From contig CAMYLU010000006.1 in the NCBI GenBank assembly GCA_947259485.1, positions 62,001 to 126,000 of the forward strand: DNA of 64,000 nucleotides, given 5' to 3'. The notes under the pieces were generated by a model, which was given only the letters and a program-made list of their open reading frames with translations, was not told where the DNA came from and did not search any database. Source of the DNA: an uncultured Gammaproteobacteria bacterium (lineage in GTDB: Bacteria > Pseudomonadota > Gammaproteobacteria > GCA-001735895). This document shows positions 61,591 to 64,000 of this stretch, one piece after another (positions within the stretch are counted from its first letter, which is position 1; each line of letters begins with the position of its first letter). The translations under genes were made by a program, and so were the position numbers.

Positions 61591-62232
61591 TCAGGTATCG
61601 GCCTGTTCGCGGTCGGAGGGCTCAGCGAACTGCTGCGTATAGAGTTCCAGAACTTTACGCACGTAGCTCTGCGTTTCGGCAAACGGTGGGATTTGGTTAC
61701 CGAATTTTTCGACCGCGTTTTCACCCGCATTGTAGCCGGCGAGCGCCAGCTCGAGATTGCTATCAAAACGTAACAAAAGATCTTTGAGATAACGTATGCC
61801 GCCAGTCAGATTCGCAGATGGATCTCGCCGGTTGGTGACCCCGTAGCGTTTGGCTGTTGCCGGCATCAGCTGCATCAGTCCAACCGCACCGGCACGAGAT
61901 ACCGCGTTCGGATCGTAGGCGGACTCGACGGTGATGACCGCATGAATCAGTTCCTCCGGGACCCTGTATTGTCTCGCAACCTCGGCAATCTTACCGGCGA
62001 AGCGTTTCCGGTTAGCGTCTTTGTCCCGAAAATTGATCCGCGGCATGCGTAACTTTTTGCCGACATTCTGCATCAATCGGTATCCGTTGTGCGGCGGCCT
62101 GTCGGTCAGGTGAACCCGGCCCTTGCTGTCAACGTACCTGTAGATCTCAACAGCCTCACTCGGCTCGCTAGCCACGCAGCCAATTGACAACATAAGGGCA
62201 AACGCCAGTGTTTGACGGGAACATATTCGCAT
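61591..62232 (-). CDS. Lytic transglycosylase (SLT) with DUF4124-like N-terminus
   Basis: The 213-residue protein has a signal sequence (LAFALMLSIGCVASEPSEA) and a short DUF4124-like segment (IYRYVDSKGRVHLTDRPPHN). A goose-type SLT domain from about residue 85 shows the catalytic Glu in ITVESAYDPNAVSRAGAVG, LMQLMPATAKRYGV and NLELALAGYNAGENAV. It cuts peptidoglycan in the periplasm. A SIGCVAS stretch could also be a lipoprotein site, though no clear lipobox is present. Confidence 0.88.
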   Translation of the reverse strand: MRICSRQTLAFALMLSIGCVASEPSEAVEIYRYVDSKGRVHLTDRPPHNGYRLMQNVGKKLRMPRINFRDKDANRKRFAGKIAEVARQYRVPEELIHAVITVESAYDPNAVSRAGAVGLMQLMPATAKRYGVTNRRDPSANLTGGIRYLKDLLLRFDSNLELALAGYNAGENAVEKFGNQIPPFAETQSYVRKVLELYTQQFAEPSDREQADT

Positions 62233-62330
62233 TTAATAAGGTTAGACCATTATTTCCGTTATTGCCCCGGCAATAAGGGTAAATAGGGTTGTGGTAGCAT
62301 TTGGATTATAACTATCAACCTGGACTACCA

Positions 62331-63425
62331 ATGACTAATTTTCTCAAAGCTGCCCTTGTACTGATTTTGATCGGTTGGCAACCAGGTTTGATCGCTGGTG
62401 AGAATGCGGAGGTTCCTTTAACCGAGGCGACCCCGGAATCACAAAACCTGGACAGTGCTCTGCTTGAACAGGCGGTTGCGGAGATAGTCGAGGGAAAATA
62501 TGGCGACATGGATGCTCTGCTGGTATTGCGCAACAATTATCTGGTGCTCGAGCACTACACTTCACCGTTGTATCACGGTCGAGACTATCGTCGCTCGGCC
62601 AAGTCAATCACCAAAAGCGTAACCTCGGCACTCGTCGGCATCGCGCGGGGCCAGGGGAAGATGCCTCCCCTGGATAGCAATCTGCTTGAGCTTTTTCCGC
62701 AGTATACGGATATTGCCAACATGGATACGCGAAAACAGAAGATTACGCTGGAACACGTATTGTCGATGACGGCCGGCTTCGAATGGGATGAATTTGCCGT
62801 AGGGGATACCAGTGAATTCAAGATGATGCGCAGCGAGGACTGGATCAAATACACGCTGGATCAACCCATGAGTCATTCACCCGGTGAAAAATGGGTTTAC
62901 AATGGCGGTTGCACGATGATGTTATCCGAGATACTGCAAAATGCCACTGGAACCGAGGTCACAGATTACGCCAGGAAATATCTGCTTGACCCGATTGGCC
63001 TCGAAAACTGGAGCTGGGCTCTCAACCGCCAAAATCTCACCAACACCGTTACCGGACTCGCGATGAGTCGACGCGACATGGCGCGCTTCGGCGTTTTGTT
63101 TTTGAATAATGGCCGCTGGCAGGGCAAACAAATCGTGCCTGAAGAATGGGTCAGGAAATCAACCAGCGTACAGGTGCTCGGTAAAGGCGACTACTTCCCC
63201 TACGCCTATGGTTATCAATGGTGGCGCCTGCAGGACCAGGAACCCACCGTGGGCATGCTTGCGGTTAACGATGTCTTCTTCGCCCTGGGATTCGGAGGAC
63301 AGTTTATATTTGTAGTGCCTCACCTTAATATGGTTGTGGTATCAACCGCATCCAACTTCGGACCCGACGAAGCCCTCTTTTTTAAGCTGCTGCGCGATCG
63401 TATTTTCCCCGCAGTTTTGAATTAG
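62331..63425 (+). CDS. Serine hydrolase (class C beta-lactamase-like)
   Basis: From ATG 62331 (a TTG at 62301 extends it by ten codons) the protein has 364 residues. It has a signal peptide (ALVLILIGWQPGLIAG) and a penicillin-binding/class C beta-lactamase fold: SxxK in RSAKSITKSVTSALVG (SITK, near residue 95), the YxN-equivalent YNGG in WVYNGGCTMMLSEIL, and the later GFGGQFIFVVP (KTG-equivalent). Homologues are esterases, amidohydrolases or peptidases in the periplasm; the substrate is unknown. Confidence 0.88.
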   Translation: MTNFLKAALVLILIGWQPGLIAGENAEVPLTEATPESQNLDSALLEQAVAEIVEGKYGDMDALLVLRNNYLVLEHYTSPLYHGRDYRRSAKSITKSVTSALVGIARGQGKMPPLDSNLLELFPQYTDIANMDTRKQKITLEHVLSMTAGFEWDEFAVGDTSEFKMMRSEDWIKYTLDQPMSHSPGEKWVYNGGCTMMLSEILQNATGTEVTDYARKYLLDPIGLENWSWALNRQNLTNTVTGLAMSRRDMARFGVLFLNNGRWQGKQIVPEEWVRKSTSVQVLGKGDYFPYAYGYQWWRLQDQEPTVGMLAVNDVFFALGFGGQFIFVVPHLNMVVVSTASNFGPDEALFFKLLRDRIFPAVLN

Positions 63426-63626
63426 CTGTCCCCCGCCCATTAGTAATGGCTGCCTTGACAAGGATAAGTAATGAGCAGATTCTGGTCTTGTATTTCGCTT
63501 GACCTGAATGTTAACGTCTATCCCTGGAGTTTGAATCTTTGGGCTATTGGGAAGTTCGAACTGAACAGGGCTAGAACTCTATGTAACATTTGGTGAATAA
63601 CTATTATAACGATTCGGAGAGCAGTG

Positions 63627-63845
63627 ATGAACGAGCCAGTAAAGCGTCTGGAAGCGCTTGTGCAAGAACAACGAGAACTAATCAAGGAATTTGAAAGCGA
63701 GAACCGGCGTCTAAAAACAATCGTACAAACCTTGAGAGGTCGAATACAAGACCTGGAACAGCAACACATCGTGATTGACAGGGAGATTGCCGAGATACCA
63801 ATTGGCTTTGATTTAATTCCCGAGGATGATCTGAATAGACACTAA
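63627..63845 (+). CDS. Small coiled-coil protein
   Basis: The 72-residue protein (ATG 63627, GGAG at 63616-63619) is highly charged with heptad-like spacing of hydrophobic residues (VKRLEALVQEQRELIKEFES, LKTIVQTLRGRIQDLEQQHI), so most of it should form a coiled coil. It has no membrane segment or signal peptide. It is reminiscent of SlyX- or basal-body-type small coils, but no family is secure. The 200-nt gap upstream holds only a weak 41-codon frame (63471-63596) I do not support. Confidence 0.6.
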   Translation: MNEPVKRLEALVQEQRELIKEFESENRRLKTIVQTLRGRIQDLEQQHIVIDREIAEIPIGFDLIPEDDLNRH

Positions 63846-63887
63846 TTCGGAGCATGTGAAGGATATCCGGATAAAGGTTTAAAGTTA

Positions 63888-64000
63888 TTAAAATCCGAAC
63901 GGGTCATCAGACAGCAGAATGCTGACATAAGGTGCATAGGTTAAAACCGCACCTTGCAGTGGTCCCAGGTCGTCGAATGCCTTTACCAGCTGAGCAAAAC
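63888..64000 (-). CDS. C-terminal end of an unidentified gene (partial)
   Basis: The minus-strand frame is open from the right edge to TAA at 63888-63890 and encodes FAQLVKAFDDLGPLQGAVLT followed by YAPYVSILLSDDPFGF. Composition is protein-like, with codon use like the neighbours. Only 37 residues are visible, too few to name a family. Confidence 0.5.
   Translation of the reverse strand, partial: FAQLVKAFDDLGPLQGAVLTYAPYVSILLSDDPFGF

Noticed and set aside
63471-63596. 41-codon frame after the serine hydrolase gene
   Set aside because: There is an AAGGA site but the peptide is unusual (Trp/Asn-rich) and resembles nothing; not enough to call a gene.

Overview
The window looks like chromosome of an uncultured, probably marine, gammaproteobacterium. 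The evidence is an LpxL-type lipid A acyltransferase, glutaminyl-tRNA synthetase, the gammaproteobacterial order birA - pantothenate kinase - tRNA-Thr(UGU), a complete TRAP uptake system, and many genes for methylated-amine and osmolyte turnover. Base composition and codon use look even throughout. No rRNA, CRISPR array, integrase or recognisable IS transposase was seen.

Layout. 1-1.2 kb: start of a long secreted HYR/Ig-repeat lipoprotein on the minus strand, running off the left edge. 1.4-2.9 kb: an MFS transporter overlapping a decayed crotonase remnant. 3.1-15.7 kb: a plus-strand run of catabolic genes (membrane fatty acid hydroxylase, MttB-family methyltransferase, ketopantoate reductase-like enzyme, EamA exporter, alpha/beta hydrolase, TPP enzyme, luciferase-like flavin oxidoreductase, class II aldolase, and a Rieske domain fused to a large helical domain). 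15.8-19.7 kb: housekeeping and regulatory genes, including a MerR regulator with a textbook 19-bp-spacer promoter and a CpdA-type phosphodiesterase. 19.7-23.4 kb: a TRAP transporter with its TatT lipoprotein. 23.4-25.2 kb: two oxidoreductases.

25.3-32.1 kb: a signalling operon (MHYT histidine kinase, REC-HDOD, REC with degenerate HD-GYP) lies between two copies of a duplicated gene pair that have decayed in opposite ways. The left copy keeps an intact secreted protein and a broken oxygenase. The right copy keeps an intact oxygenase and an internally deleted secreted protein. 32.1-39.5 kb: amidase, Rieske oxygenase, RidA, crotonase, BKACE, histidine phosphatase and PhyH genes, a plausible quaternary-amine or carnitine-like catabolic set. 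39.5-44.2 kb: a glycine betaine-type ABC importer with a tandem-fused permease and an ATPase gene carrying an out-of-frame deletion between Walker A and the Q-loop.

44.5-50 kb: DUF6165, an RND/MMPL exporter, LpxL and GlnS. 50.1-52.8 kb: a uronate dehydrogenase-like gene, a 125-bp nested palindrome, a nitroreductase, and a YrbL-family gene sitting inside a second decayed duplication that carries the divergent nitroreductase/M61 promoter. 52.8-57 kb: M61 peptidase, birA, coaX, SPOR protein, tRNA-Thr and terminator. 57-64 kb: a KefB-like antiporter, a Zur-box-headed DUF2796/ABC cluster resembling the Vibrio zrg zinc system, a lytic transglycosylase, a serine hydrolase, a small coiled-coil protein, and the end of an unidentified gene at the right edge.

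Two themes recur: metabolism of methylated amines and osmolytes, and local segmental duplication followed by reciprocal decay. Functions are assigned from motifs and family resemblance read by eye; no database search was run.
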